This document shows, piece by piece, positions 38,660 to 52,235 of a stretch of DNA of 64,000 nucleotides. This stretch comes from Aphelocoma coerulescens. Its lineage: Eukaryota > Chordata > Aves > Passeriformes > Corvidae. Every line of letters starts with the position of its first letter. Within the stretch, counting starts at the first letter, position 1. The stretch is taken from positions 34,235,001 through 34,299,000 of the forward strand of contig NC_091020.1 in the NCBI RefSeq assembly GCF_041296385.1. The letters are read 5' to 3'. The position numbers and the translations under genes are program-made. The notes beneath the pieces were generated by a model. That model saw only the letters and a list, made by a program, of their open reading frames with translations, had not been told where the DNA came from and searched no databases.

Positions 38660-40020
38660 CTGGAAAAAACAGAGCACACGGAATATTGAGGCCACCTCAC
38701 CTTGAATTTATCCTTTAGCAGTTCTGTTTGAGATAAGGATCAAAGCCAGGCATTAAGGATTCGATAACTACAGGGAATAAGGGAAAATAGAACTCCAAAT
38801 ATTGAAGCTGCAGGATGGGAACACTTCCTGTGGTAATTGTGAATAGACTACAAGTTTCCAGACTCTTTTCTCTTCCAAATGAGGACTCGGTGCCAGCACA
38901 GTTCAGTGTTGAATCTTCCATGTAATTTTCAACACATTTTAGGTTAAATGGGAAAACTGGGGTTTGGAATATTGTTAAGTAATGGTGGTTTGTTGAAAAG
39001 GAAAATGTTTTCCCTGTGTTCCTTATTTTCCCATCCAATCTGTTGTATTCATCAGCAAGTGACCACCCAAAGACTAATTTTAGCACTTGGTGAGTGAAAC
39101 AAACTCCCTTCCATTGGCACTCCAGGGAAAACACTGCACGAACATCACAGAAGTTACAGCACTGGATTTATTCTGGTCATCTGAAAGGATATTCACAAAT
39201 GGAAATGTAACAAAATGATGCACCAGGAGACTGTGCAAGATAATGCTTGAGATGAGGCAGTTTGTTCCTATTCTCTCCACACTTCCCCTCCGGCCTTTGG
39301 CAATGAGATAAAAAATTTGGACTTGCAATTGTCATTTTCCAGGAATCTCCAGAGAGAGGCATGTGTGTGACAACTATGAAAACTCTTTTTGTAGGGAACT
39401 TGTGGAAGAGGGAAAGCTGCACCTGCCTCTTTTTTAAAAAAAAGAAATCTTGCTATTGATCTGTTTTCAACTCCTTATCTAAAGAGCATTTCTAACAAAG
39501 CCAGAAGGAGGAACTCTCATTCACATTTACTCCTAACGTAGGTCTTGAGCTGTGCCCCTCATCACAAACATCCTTGAGTTTTGACAAAATTTCTGGCGAA
39601 ATGCAAAAGCACAACATAGACGGAGGCAAGAGATAAATGCCACCATCACCTTCAGAAACCTGGAGAGTGTAGAGTATGGAAAATCCCTGCCTCTGTATTT
39701 CACAGTGTTCGTTCTGTTCCACTTCAAATTGTGTTTGTCCCTTGGGTTGTTCATTCGAACAAACCAGGCCCCTTCTTTTACTTAAAGCTGGTTAATGCTG
39801 CACCCTTGCAAATATTCTGGTGGGAACTATTACACAGTCGTGGCACACATTTCCTGTATTTGTATAAACATTACAACTAGAGCATAAACACACATTTAAT
39901 TTTCATTACGGATTAATTTGCAGCACATTAATATCCAGTGGCTCCATCAGGATCCGGTTGTGCTAGGAACTCTATGAACACTTATTAGGGAGAAAACCCA
40001 GCTTTAAAAGACTCTGTCTT

Positions 40021-40112
40021 GAGGAAGGGAAAAGAAAAAAGAATGAAACAAGACCAAAAACTAAAAAAGAAAGGAAAAAAAGAAAATAAGGAAGTGGCAA
40101 GGCAAAAAATGA
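40021..40112 (+). repeat. A-rich purine low-complexity stretch
   Basis: GGAAGGGAAAAGAAAAAAGA and following sequence is nearly all A/G with few C or T. The Lys-rich open frame here is a by-product. Confidence 0.6.
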
Positions 40113-40463
40113 AGCCCCGACACATTATGGTGAGTATTCAAGCAGGGATGCTCACACTTAACTTTTACATTTTTCAGCTTGTGGGAAATATTAGCATATT
40201 AATAGATATGGAATGTTAAAACACTGCAGCATTTGGTGGGTCCATAGGAACTGGATCTCAGGCAGCCACCACACCCACAGCAGGATTCGGGTGCCCAACC
40301 AAACATCTCGTGTTGGTTTAGATACACAATAATAAATGACACCAACCTCCAGGGACACCCGTGGTGCCTCACAGGACGCTTAACTACAATGGTGATCTCA
40401 CCTCTTGTGCCTGCAGCCTCCTCAAACCCTGCCAGGAACTGTATCCAGTGGGCTGTATCCAAC

Positions 40464-40790
40464 AATCATGGAATGGTTTGGGTTGGAAGAGACCTTTGAG
40501 ATCTTCCAGCGCCGCCCCTGCCATGGGCAGAGACACCTCCCACTGTCCCAGATTGCTCTGAGCTCCATCCAGCCTGGCCTTGGGCACTGCCAGGGATCCA
40601 GGGGCAGCCCCAGCTGCTCTGGGCACCCTGTGCCAGGGCCTGCCCACCCTCCCAGGGCACAATCCCTGCCCAATATCTCATCCAGCCCTGCCCTGTGTCA
40701 ATGTGAAGCCACTCCCCTTGTCCTGTCACTGCACTGGAAAAAAGTCCCTTTCTGTTTCCTACTGTCTCATTATCACAAAGAGCAGTTGCT
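40464..40790 (-). mobile_element. CR1 LINE 3' fragment
   Basis: AATCATGGAATGGTTTGGG, a TTGGAAGAGACCTTTGAGAT block, CCATGGGCAGAGACACCTCC and the GC-rich block shared with the 11.4 and 52.1 kb copies, then CACTCCCCTTGTCCTGTCAC. Antisense on the plus strand. Confidence 0.92.
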
Positions 40791-41117
40791 TCCATAATTA
40801 TCTTTATTTATCTAACACTGCTAAGTTCTGCACTTAGCAGGCATTAATTGCCTTTGTAAAGGCAAGATCCCATCGCTGAAGCCAACAGAGTTTTGCTGTG
40901 CACTTTTTGGAAGTGGGATTTCATCCAGGACAGGGGAGTGAGTTTCATTTAATGGGACAAAGTACAGGCAAAGGTAACAGATGTAGCAGAAGGGCAAAGT
41001 GATTGAGCAACACACTTGCTTTGTGCTCTGCTGTTTCCACGGTGTTTGACAGCAATGATGATAAAGGTGACCTTTCTGCTGCTGTTGATTCTGCCTTCAG
41101 GCACAGATTTAGAAATA

Positions 41118-41250
41118 TTTCATAGATCCGTAGGTTTGAATACCAGAAGGGATTTGTGATCACCAACTTGCCCTGCCCCATTACAGGGGTCATTTGACCC
41201 AAATTTATCTTCTGCTACAATGACAGGGAAGGAACTAGATCCATTTTCTT
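41118..41250 (-). mobile_element. Possible ancient CR1-like relic
   Basis: TTTCATAGATCCGTAGGTTT, AATACCAGAAGGGATTTGTG and ATCACCAACTTGCCCTGCCC resemble the antisense end of an old reptile-type CR1. It is strongly diverged. Confidence 0.4.
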
Positions 41251-41659
41251 ACTGTAAAGAGCCCTTACCTAGATCTCCCATGATGATGGAGCTATCACAA
41301 ACCTGGCAGGATTTAAACTCAGCCCTACCTAAAACCACTGCACTTTGTATCTGTTTTAAGTGTGCCAACATTCAGTTTCCAGCCACTGGATTGGATCTCA
41401 TTCCCTCACATCAGAGCTTCATTTTTGTTTGAGTCTTCCATGGAAAATTGTACTGACAAAAGTAAGGAAACACAGCAGGTAAACAAGTTCCTGCTGTCAG
41501 CAATGTCTCTGTCAGGATGAAAGTTTGATGCAGACCCTGAAAATACTGGCTGAAAGTAAGAATTCCCAGCGTGAGCTGTGAAAGACTGGTAAGAGCACCA
41601 AGATGATGGGATCCCACTGTTGGGCTAACCTAAGGAAAGAAAAAGAATGCCCCAATGTG

Positions 41660-41832
41660 GGACACAGAGCTGTGGCTGCCCCTGGATCCCTGGCAGTGCC
41701 CAAGGCCAGGCTGGACACTGGGGCTTGGAGCAGCCTGGGAAGGTGTGGAAGGTGTCGAAGGTGTCCCTGCCCATGGCAGGGTGGCACTGGGTGGGCTTCA
41801 AGGTTCCTCCAACCCAAACCACTCTGTGACTC
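41660..41832 (+). mobile_element. CR1 LINE 3' fragment, sense on plus strand
   Basis: GTGGCTGCCCCTGGATCCCT, GGCAGTGCCCAAGGCCAGGC, GTCCCTGCCCATGGCAGGG and CTCCAACCCAAACCACTCTG follow CR1 sense order. It belongs to the same subfamily as the antisense copy about 0.9 kb away, in opposite orientation. An internal ATGG-TGTGGAAGGTGTCGAAGGTGTC-like slippage (41743-41764) expands a GGAAGGTGT word. Confidence 0.88.
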
Positions 41833-42762
41833 CAGGATACCAAACCCTAGAAATTTTATGTGCCACTGCAAAAACAAGAGAGTTTTCCAGGAGTCTGCAC
41901 TAACCCTCCTTCATTTTGGTAACTCAGACATCATTGCTGAGACATCTGCTCTGCTGCCACACCGGTGCTGGTGCCAGCCTGAGAATGAGCCAGGGAAAGG
42001 TTTCCTCCACGCTGCAGGGTGAGGACCTCTGTGAGATGTTGCCAGGGAGTCCAACAGCTCCTGGCAGAGGAAGGAGCTGTTATCCCCACTTGCAAAATGT
42101 CCAGTGACCTAAAAGCTGTGTAGCTGTGTATGCAGGGCTGGTACCCAGGGACAGCAAGGCATTTCTTGACAGGTTATGAAAATTAAGTGTAACAAGCACT
42201 CAAATTCCACTACTGAGTGTGCACCACTTCACTTTCCAATTATGGCAATAACGTTTAACACAGCAAACAATCAATCCAGCATATGTATCTATTAGGTAAT
42301 TTAATTACCCTCCCACCCCCCAAAGATCTGCAATATAATGGATTGATTTACATTTCTGGTTTTGACCCGGAGTAAAGGAGATTAATAGAGGAAAGTAAAT
42401 TAATTTAGATGGCAAGCTACTTAGCCTAATTGGATCAATGTAATTCTGAAAGAGCAGGGATCAAAATAACATTAATATATCATAGAGCAATTCATCACCA
42501 TGTCTGGAGTTTCAAATGTTGCCAGCTACAATGCTCAGCAGTACCAGATGATTATCAATACTTTGCCCTGCATGAAGAGACAGAAACAAATGCTGTGGAG
42601 AACTGCATCAGCTGCTTGATGTGATTTTAAAAAATCAGCTGAAACAACACTACAACTTTATCACTGATGCTCCAAAGACGCAAAAGTGCCATTCTTGAGC
42701 ACAATTACTCGTGTGCTTAGTCACTGGGTTTATCAGCACAGTCATTTTTTCACATTTCACAT

Positions 42763-42866
42763 GATCACAGGATGGTTTGGGATGGAAGGGACTTCAAAGC
42801 TCATCCAGTTCCACCCCCTGCCACAAGCAGGGACACCTTCCACTATCCCAGCTTGCTCAGGATCAA
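42763..42866 (-). mobile_element. CR1 LINE 3' fragment, short
   Basis: GATCACAGGATGGTTTGGGA, TGGAAGGGACTTCAAAGCTC, CCAGTTCCACCCCCTGCCAC and GCAGGGACACCTTCCACTAT are the antisense CR1 3' end. Confidence 0.9.
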
Positions 42867-45800
42867 ATTTCCCAGAGCCATATGAACAAGTAGAAGCTTC
42901 CATGGCCTAGAAGGATAAATTTTATGCCTCCTGATCTACAACAGACACAGCACAGGTTCTCTCATCCTCTCTAAGTCAGTAGAAAATCTCCTTGTCAGAT
43001 TTGCTGAAACATTTTCAGGTGTCAAGCAAGTAACCCAAGCCTCAGAGGATATGATGAATATTATTTAAACTTCTAATCCTCACCTTCCTGGCCCTCCACA
43101 AGGTGAAATCTGAGGTAGTTTGTTTGGGGAGGGGAAAAATGTCCTGGTTCAAGCACATCAGATTTTTTTTCCTGAATCCATTTAATGACAGGAGTGGTAA
43201 TTTAACACACTGCCTCTCACTTGCAAATGAGAAAATCAGTCTCTGCTCTCCAGGCGCCGATATATTACTTCAAAAGGTTATAATGATATTTCATCACCCA
43301 GGGAGAGTCAGACAGACAGTCACAGGAGTCAGAGATGGAAAAAAAATCTAGTGGATCATACAGGGGGCCTCCTGGAAGCCAAATGTGCTATAGATCAAAC
43401 CAGGTTCTGCCTCATCAAGCTGCAAATGTCAGGAGCAATGCTGATCCCACCACTTTCCAAGGGAGATGTCTTTGCATTCCAACAGATGTTACTGTCATGA
43501 TGCATTTCCCAAAATCCAGCCTTTTCTAGTTTTTCCCAGTCCACTTCTTCCACCAGCTGAGACAATGACTTTCCTTCTTGCTACATCTGTCATTCACACA
43601 GATTATTATCAAATTTGTCCTTCAGCCATCCAGGCACCAAGTGCAGACTCTCAGGCTGTAAAAAAGGACAAGAACTGTGCACTTCTCACGTCAGTGCTAC
43701 TCAGGAAAAATCTCAGCACCTTCCCAGCAGGAGCAAACCCTGGGGTTCAACATCACAAGGATGCCCCCCCTTTGGTTACCTGGTTTCTCAGTGGTGGGGA
43801 GAAGGTGCTACTGAGCCCTACTGAGCTTTGGAGAGGAACAGAACACTCTGTGTGCTCTGAAGGCTGATTTTCTGCTTCCCCTTGGCTTTGATTCACAGCA
43901 CTGTGTAGTCACTCTACTTTAAGAACTGGTGTTTTAGGAAGAACATTAAATATTCTTATGACTTTTTAAAGGCTGGCAGGCAGCTGCTGTGCTGCCCTGT
44001 GGGACACTGACCACAGCAAGGCAGAGGTGGCTGTGCTCCCCCCTTCCCCTCAGGAGTGCTGCCTGCAGCTCACACGCACACCTGACCTTCACTCAGACTT
44101 CTTACTCTTTTCTGTCCTTCCCAATGATCAAGTGCCTGTTTTCTCCCCCATCCAAGCACTCTCACTCTGTTACACAAACTCTTATTAAAACCCCTCCAGC
44201 GATGCATTTGAAACCTTTCCTGCATCTGGGGGAGGTGAAGAGACTGAAACAGGATGGTGAACAGGCAGGTATAAAAAATGTCACTTATTCTGCCTACTGA
44301 CACCAGCCTACTCCATTAATTCTTAAGCATCTCAATTCAGGCCATTTTGACCTTGACACTGAAATTAGTTGGTATTTCTTCAATTGCTGTATTTTTTTCC
44401 CAGGTACATCCAGAGGAATAAACAAGTCTGTTAAACCTGCTGCCTCTGCTGTGGTGGTCTCAGTGCAAGCACTCACCAAGGTGATGTTCACAGAGGTGTT
44501 TTTCAATTCTTCTTTCTCATTACAATGTAAAAAATGAGTTCAGCATGGGTAATGAGTTTCCCATGCACAGGTGCCTAACATCATTCTATTCACAAAACCA
44601 CCTCATATTCTTGAAACACGCCATATTCTTTCCCTTTGTTTAATTATCTTAAGTGATTTGAAATGCTTTTGGACATTTTCCCATTTAATGTCTCCACTTC
44701 ATAATATCCTATCTGCCACACTCCAGTGTGCTGCCACAGAGGGGCTGCAATGTCATAATTGAAGAACCTGAGAGATTGAAATTCACAAGCTTAATTAGCA
44801 CAACAATTCAGAGGAAAACAGGGGAGTGAAATAAAACTATAATAGCTGGGAAATCAACCAAGCATCCCAAGTTTCAACAGTAACTCTATGGTAGTAGCCT
44901 GCAGCCTATTTCACATGGTCTGGAGATAAGCAATCTGAGTAGATCATACACTACATTTGAAAAATATGTCTCTGTGCTTGCACCCAGACCTTGTGATGCA
45001 GAAATTCATACAATCCTGGGTCTCCTGGAGTTAAAATACATCCACTTGCATGAGTGAAATAGTGCCTGGCCCACTGAGAGCCAATTCTGACAAACACGTG
45101 CTCCAGGTGAGAGCCATGCTCTGAGTGATCCCTGGTGTGGGAACAGGCACTCCCATCCTTAGCTGCTCTCTGGCGTTTTGGGAGCAGGAAGAGAAGAGGG
45201 ACACATCCACCTTTTAAAGCCTCCAAGCATCCTGTGTTCATGACTCGTCACTACATGGGGTGGCAGTGTGCAGAAAACCAAAGATCAGTCTAAGCAAACA
45301 AATCAGAACAGCTGAGGAGAAACCCAGCTCTCTGGCTGGCAATCACCCAGTGATTGAGAGCTTTTTTCTTTCCTGACTGCTGGGAAATTAATCCATAAGC
45401 TTCACCTCCCCAAATTTCAACAGGCAAAGATTGAAATGGAATCCAGCACGCTGGCAGCCTCCCATGCTGTTCTGGGCCCTCGATGCACACCCTGCTTCCA
45501 TCACTCATTGTCACATTTATGACACCATTTACTTGCCAGAACTGTAGCATTTATTTATCACTCTAATTCCAAAACATTAATGAAGAGACTGCTGCTAACC
45601 AGTGTGGTAGAGAAAGCATAAAGAAGATAAATAACACATTTTCCAACAAAGTAGATGGGTAAAAACAAGTTATTTGTCTAAAATGGCTTAAACTTGGCCA
45701 AGATCCCCAGGGATCCTAATGGGATGGGTTTAGGTGACCCTACACCTGAGATGGTCATTGAGGGAGGAAGTAACACACAGGGCACGTGTGGGGGAATTAC

Positions 45801-47734
45801 AGGAAAACCAGCAAGGTTCATTCTGTCTTTACAAGAGAGCTCAGAGACACAGCAAAACTTCTCCATCAGGAGAGGGAATGGCAGCACTTCCATGGGCTTT
45901 GACTGGAACTGCTCAATCTCACACAACCCAAAGCCAAACTCACAACTGGATTCCCAGAATTCCCATGTTAACCTCCAAGACTTTCTGACTTTGTTTTCCA
46001 CTGTCCAATTCTGATATAGCAGAGCTTACAGCACCTCTCTTGGAGTTGTCCTTGTGAGGAATATTTTATATCAGCTCCCTGAGCTTCCCTGTGTGGTGGA
46101 TTAACAGAAATCCTGTTACTGGTTCAGCTGGGCTGGGTGCCATGGAAAAGCAAACAGAACAGGAAAGGCTCCTGAGTAACACCAGCCCCAAATTGTTGTC
46201 AGCAACAGAGAGGTGCTGATGCTTATTGGCTAATGGGTTTTTGATGGGAAAATACAATCCTGCTCATTTAGGCAAACCCTGTGGGCTGCCTGCTTTGGAG
46301 AGACTTTACTGCTCAAGCTCCATTAAGTGGTTTCAACTTCGGGTAATGGAAGTGGCTTCAGTGAAACCCCAAAGCAACGTGCCAAGAGTGAAAGCATTCT
46401 GCTGGAAATAACCACTGAAACTACTGCACCTCTGAAGTATCTGTGGCAGACATCAGAAGGAATGTGCTCTGCTGCCCTGCAGGCTGAGCCCAGACCCATC
46501 TGTGCAAGCGACAATGCTGAATTGGCTCGGGCTGGACTAAAGTCTGACACGGCTCTGGAACTCCTGGCTGCCCTTCCATGGATCTGTTCCTCAGATGGAA
46601 GTGCTGTGGTTTCTGATGAAAAGCACACTTCCCATTATTAGGCTTCCACTAAAACTTGTACGAGATAATCTAAGAGCTTTTTACAACACTCTGATCTTAC
46701 CTGCCCAACACAGCGTTGGAATTGCAGATGCAGGAAACTCTGAACAAAATCAAGGCTCGAGACTTCCCAGAATCACTGAGATGTTTCAGAAGCTAAGAGG
46801 CACATATATCACAAGTGGCAGACATGATATTTTAATGCATTATTTTCCAACATCCCAGCACTGCCCTTCATAAAACTAATTCTTCCCAGGCCCTGTAACG
46901 CTCCTAGGATGGCATATTTTCACTCAGTAGTAAGTTTGGAGATACTGGGCTGGAAAGCTGTCAAATTCTATTTGAAATGTCTCAGTTAATTAAATATGTC
47001 ACTCATAGCTGAGTAAAATTATGCTGCTGAACAGATGTCACTGGGCAAATTGTCTGACTGTACTTGCATCTGAACATTTGCAGACTACTACGGAATTCTG
47101 TTTAAAAGATCCAAGAAAAAGACTCTTAACAAGGAAAATTTATAAACACAGAAATTTAAGTAACTCCAATGAAAAATCAGAACTTATTAAAATAGAACCA
47201 ACGAAATGCAAATAGTGCTGTGGGATTACAAAAGGTTATTGCAAGCATCTGCAACACTTTTAGGAAGCCAAGCTCTTACAGTAATGAAAAGTCACTGAGC
47301 CTAAGTTTATCCTTAGATTCCAACCAACAATTACATCCTCTCTGTACCTTATTCTTGCTTTGGAGTGTGTGCCTGTAGGCCTGCATTTGCATTTTTAATT
47401 TTCAGGAAGTTTTACTGCCATTTCTGCCAATTTGTTGAAACATGAAATTGTATTTTTGTTTTTACTAAACCCACAGTTTCCTCCTTGCCACAAGCATGAG
47501 CCATTTGCTCTAAGCAGGCTGTGCTCATATTTCGCTTGCAGAATCATGGACTTTTAGAGATATACCTTCACTCTGCCCTGTGCCTCACTGTCCCTCCCAC
47601 TACCCTTTTAAAATGCTGTGTGAAGAGGGCAGAGATCATAAGGAGGTCTTTGCATTTAAATCCCTGTTTAAATTCCAAGCCTATAAATCTGCTTTAAAAC
47701 TCGGTAGGTGCAAAAGCCCTAAAATAAGTTGCAG

Positions 47735-47860
47735 GTTGGCAGACCAAAGGTCCACCTAGTCCTATATTTAGTCTCCCACAGTGACCAATACTAAGGGTAT
47801 AACTCATGAACAAGAGAAACATTCTACATCTCCCCAAAATACTGCTCCTTCTCTGCCTCC
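47735..47860. mobile_element. Possible ancient amniote interspersed repeat
   Basis: GACCAAAGGTCCACCTAGTC, CTATATTTAGTCTCCCACAG and TGACCAATACTAAGGG resemble an old repeat whose consensus contains 'ccaaaggtccatctagccc', common in reptiles. The extent and family are uncertain. Confidence 0.4.
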
Positions 47861-50800
47861 AAATCCTTTATGAGCCAGGGATCAATGCAGGGTGGAAACT
47901 GAGATTAAACACGGGCTCACAAGGGTGTTCTCAGTGTCTCCTGCCACTGTTCCTTCCCAATTAAAGCAGTGACTTCCATGAAGATCAATTAATTTGGAAG
48001 CACAACCAGCCTGCAGCTCTGTGCTCAGGCTCACGGCACAATCGCAGCGTGCTGTGCTCTGGAGGCTGCTCCCGTGGAGGAGGCTTTGATTTCAGTGTCC
48101 AGCACAAGTTTAGTGGGACAGAAAAGCAGCCAGGAAGATTCCCACTGTGTCAGGAACCTGGGGGGTTTGGTTTGGAGGGAATGCTGCCTGGGAATGCTCA
48201 CGAGGCTTTCAAGCATGTGAGGGTTATTGTTACCTGAGCGAGCAGAGCTGTGTGGGCTCACGGACTCCTGTTAACTCCTTTTAACACCATTCCCATCCAA
48301 AAACCCCACAGCTGCTCTCTGGCTTTGCCAGCAGCACCATTTCTTGCACAAAGATGTCGCTGTATGGTTCCTGAACCACTCCCTAAACAAGCATACCCTC
48401 CAAGACAGGGGATTGCTCCCACCCTCAGCCCCTGGACAGGGGAACACATCCCAGGCTCTGATCAGCTGCTGGAATATGGCACTTTGGTGGCCTGGGGAAG
48501 CCCGGAGGGATATTTCAAGTAGCATTAGGCTATACTTTCCAGAGATGTTGACTCATTTCCAACTAATTCTGCGTCAAGATATGGTTTAAAATTGGGATGG
48601 GGGATTCAAAACAATGCACCAAGCAACAAGCGAGGTTATAGGGTAGAGCCAGCTGAAAGGATGAGGTTGAAATATTCCTCTTTCCTTTTGCTTTCCTACC
48701 CCTTAACTATGTTCCTGCATTCCCTGCATTTTGCCTTAACCTCTCCTCATCATCTCTCCATTGCCTCTCCTTTTCCCTACATTATTCCTCCCTCAGCCCT
48801 TCTTTCATCACCCCTGGCATGCTGAGGTTTATTACAGCACTGTTTTACAGGAGAAACATTTTCCTTAGCAAACAAGAACACAAAAAGCAACACAACCACA
48901 TTGGTGCTTTTCTTAAACAAGCCTGAAACCTGTGGGTGCCACACCACGGTGTGAGGTTGGCACCTGTCAGTGTCCAACTCCACAAGATGTGGCATCAGTG
49001 GGACCTTTAAAGGAGATAACACTGCTCATCACCCCTGTTATCAGGTCAGGCTCCATGCTCATTATTTTCAGGCAGCAGAGGAAGAATAAGCAGTGAAATC
49101 AGTGAGGGCAAATTAGTTTTTAACTTCTTTCTTTCCTTTTTCACCTCTCTTTCTGCTCTGCACTTCCCCTGAATCTAATTCCTTGACTCTGCCATGTGTC
49201 AGACCCCTTTATGAGCAAATTAAACCCATCAATCCAACAGCAAATGCCTGCAGGAGAGCATCAGAGCAACGCCTGTGGCTTTGGAGAGGTGAGCCACGAC
49301 TCTGAGGCTGCGAGCACGGAGCGGCAGCAGATGGACGTGGGAAGGAAGGACTCACAGAGGGCTGAGCCATCAGGATCCCTCCTCCTCCCTGCACTCACAA
49401 ACACAAAGAGAAACCCCACAGCATCAGCGCCCTCTTCTTTTGCTCATTTAGGAGCTGATTAACGTCAGAAGCAGATCCTGACTTCTCCCTGCAGTGAGGT
49501 TTTTGGTGCAGACTCGCTCCTCACTCGCTTTGAGGGCATCTCTTGGCAGTGAAGTCACTGCAGACGTGCTGGTAAAGAGCTTGGGTGAGAGAAGGATCAG
49601 ACACCATCTTTTAGTGGTTAAGACACAAAATTATAATTTTCTTTTCAATTCGAGGAAGTAATTAGTTTATAATAACATTTAACATTTAGTTGCTGACAGA
49701 GATATGACACTTATCTTACATAAGTCATTTTAATTATTCCTACTAACCAAGACCTCCAAAATATTGTGCAGTCTGAGCTAACAATGCCTTCCCAGATATT
49801 TTTGGTTCTACTGTCATTTGAAAAATTGATGCCTAGAGCATCAGCATTTATCAAGCTCATTATAGATTTCATCCAAATGACTACAGATAATTAAAAGTAT
49901 GCTTCATTTTTATTGCAATGTTTTCCCCCCTAACACTGCAAAGTAATTCTGTTGTTGCTCAGGGTTTTAGGAATTAATAGAGACTTATCTGCCAGGAAAT
50001 GAAGTTCCACAGGATTATAGGCAAACTATTCATATTATACAGATGTGAATCAAACCTGCAGAAATTATATGTGCACACACAAATATATTTATAGATAATC
50101 TTTGGAGTACTATATGCATTTTCACATACATTAAACAGTCTTAAAAATGAATTGCTAATTCAGAGAGAGCTACAGACTCGTGGGTAACCACTCCCTGAAA
50201 GTCAGTCTTCTCTAAGGCACTTGGTCAAGTTGGACACACAAAATCCCTGTAGAGTTTTATTTTATACTTACATTTATCTGTTTCTATATGAAATATATGC
50301 ACCTGGTGCCCCATCCTCTTACATCACACAGATTTATTCACACTTAAATGAAGTAAGTTTATGCTACTACTCTTGACCTGAGGAATCCTGACAGACACTG
50401 CTCCACTTTGTGTAGCTGTTACTAACTTTGAAGATGCCCAGAGTGAAGAAGCAAATCTTTTAGGAAACTGTTCAACAGGATTCTGGAGAGCCCCCCTGCC
50501 CCAGGTAAGGTTTAAGTGATGTATTGAAAGGTTCTTAGGGATTTAAAACTCTTCAGGAGACTTCTGAGCTAGCTGGGCTTGCTCTGCTGTGGGAACTGTC
50601 AGGCACAGGTAAAAACCAGGATTGCTGGATAAATGTAGATTTGTGTTTCCACACAAAACTGAATTAACTTTTTTTTTATTATTATTCATGGATCAGGCAA
50701 TGTCTGTTGTACCTGGAACTGCTATGACTCTCATTAATAATGCTCATACAGAGCTATAAAATTTATGGTTTTTCACTGCTTGTGAGGTTGCAATATTTAG

Positions 50801-51959
50801 TACAACTCTGAGTTTGGCTGGCACAACCATAATACATTGCACACAGAAATCTGCTTCATTCTAGGATCCTTAACACTACTTGAATAAATTAACTTCATGT
50901 ATGATCAATGTTCCTTGGCACTCCCTTATCACCAGGAGCTTTATGTTTTTACATGACTTTCCATGTTACTTTGAAACTAAAATCACCCATAAATAGCAGT
51001 GGCATTAAAAAGCAATTGCACACACATGCCTTTTTAATGTCTCTATTATAATCCACACTGGCAAATCAGAGAGATAATATTTAATGAGACAGGCACAGAA
51101 GAAACTCTCCTGATTTAGTGTTAACATCCACGTGAAGCACTGTGAGCAAGGGGCTGCTGAGACAGTTTCAGACTGAAATTAGAAAGAAGGGAAAAAAAAA
51201 AAACCATAATGAGAAGAATCTGACATAAATATTAGGAAATTGATCTATATTTTATAAAGGCCATTTTAGCCAAGACAGTTTAGGTTTCCTCCCACTCATG
51301 GAATGGATTCACAGTGAACAAACCCTTGACTCATGAGGGTATTTCACACGCAGATTTGGATTTTATGTAAATTATTTAAGTATGTTTTAGGAAGTTTGGG
51401 CAGTGATGTAGAAATGTTCCCCTGCCTGTGCACATCAGTCAAAGAAATAACACTCATCACCAAGGAATTCAGCAGGGTACAAGTTTTGCCAACAGGCTTA
51501 AGACTAGACTGCAGCATGGAAAAGATGAAGCTGTGTGATCCCATCCCTTAAATTTGTCTCCTGCTGATGACAGGAGGAGAAGGCAGTGCCTTGGACCAGG
51601 CTGTTCCCACAACAGCACATTGCAAGCTGCAGAAACCCAAACCCAGAGAACCTGAAGACATATGGGAACACCAGAATCTCCAAGAGGAGAATTTGGCAGC
51701 CTTTACAAGTGGGATCTCATAAGAAAGGTTAATTGCATGACAGGGTCAGACTTTTTGGCTTTATCTCCTGGTCATTACCCAACCTCTCAGAATCATCTTT
51801 CTTTCATTTGGGATGCACTCAGGCCAGGACATGTTCACCCATGTTTTGGTGTTGGACAGGATCAGGTGAGGCAAGAGATTGCTTTTACCAAGAGAGAACT
51901 AAAGAGACAAAAGCCCTGCAGTAAATCCCTCCAAAAAAGAACTTTGAGACACCACAGGA

Positions 51960-52235
51960 AAATCACAGAACCCCACACTGGTTGGGATGGAAGGGACCTT
52001 CAAGACCATCCAGTGCCATCCCCTGCCATGGGCAGGGACACCTCCCACTGTCCCAGGCTGCTCCAAGCCCCAATGTCCAGCCTGGCCTTGGGCACTGCCA
52101 GGGATCCAGGGGCAGCCCCAGCTGCTCTGGGCACCCTGTGCCAGGGCCTGCCCACCCTCCCAGGGAGGAATTCCTTCCTGATATCTCATCTAAATCTTTT
52201 CTCCTTTGGTTTAAAACCATTTCTTCTTGTCTTAG
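51960..52235 (-). mobile_element. CR1 LINE 3' fragment
   Basis: AATCACAGAACCCCACACTG, GGATGGAAGGGACCTTCAAG, CCATGGGCAGGGACACCTCC, the shared GC-rich block, then GGAATTCCTTCCTGATATCT. The 194-residue open frame at 51662-52246 runs through it and is not a gene. Confidence 0.93.

Noticed and set aside
40019..40219. Lys-rich 66-residue open frame
   Set aside because: It is an A-rich low-complexity by-product with no supporting splice or domain evidence.
42695..42725. Candidate donor for the missing upstream ADAM12 exon (reverse strand CACGA|GTAATT)
   Set aside because: Read in the phase needed to join the exon at 38659, the upstream sequence meets a stop within four codons and has no prodomain similarity.
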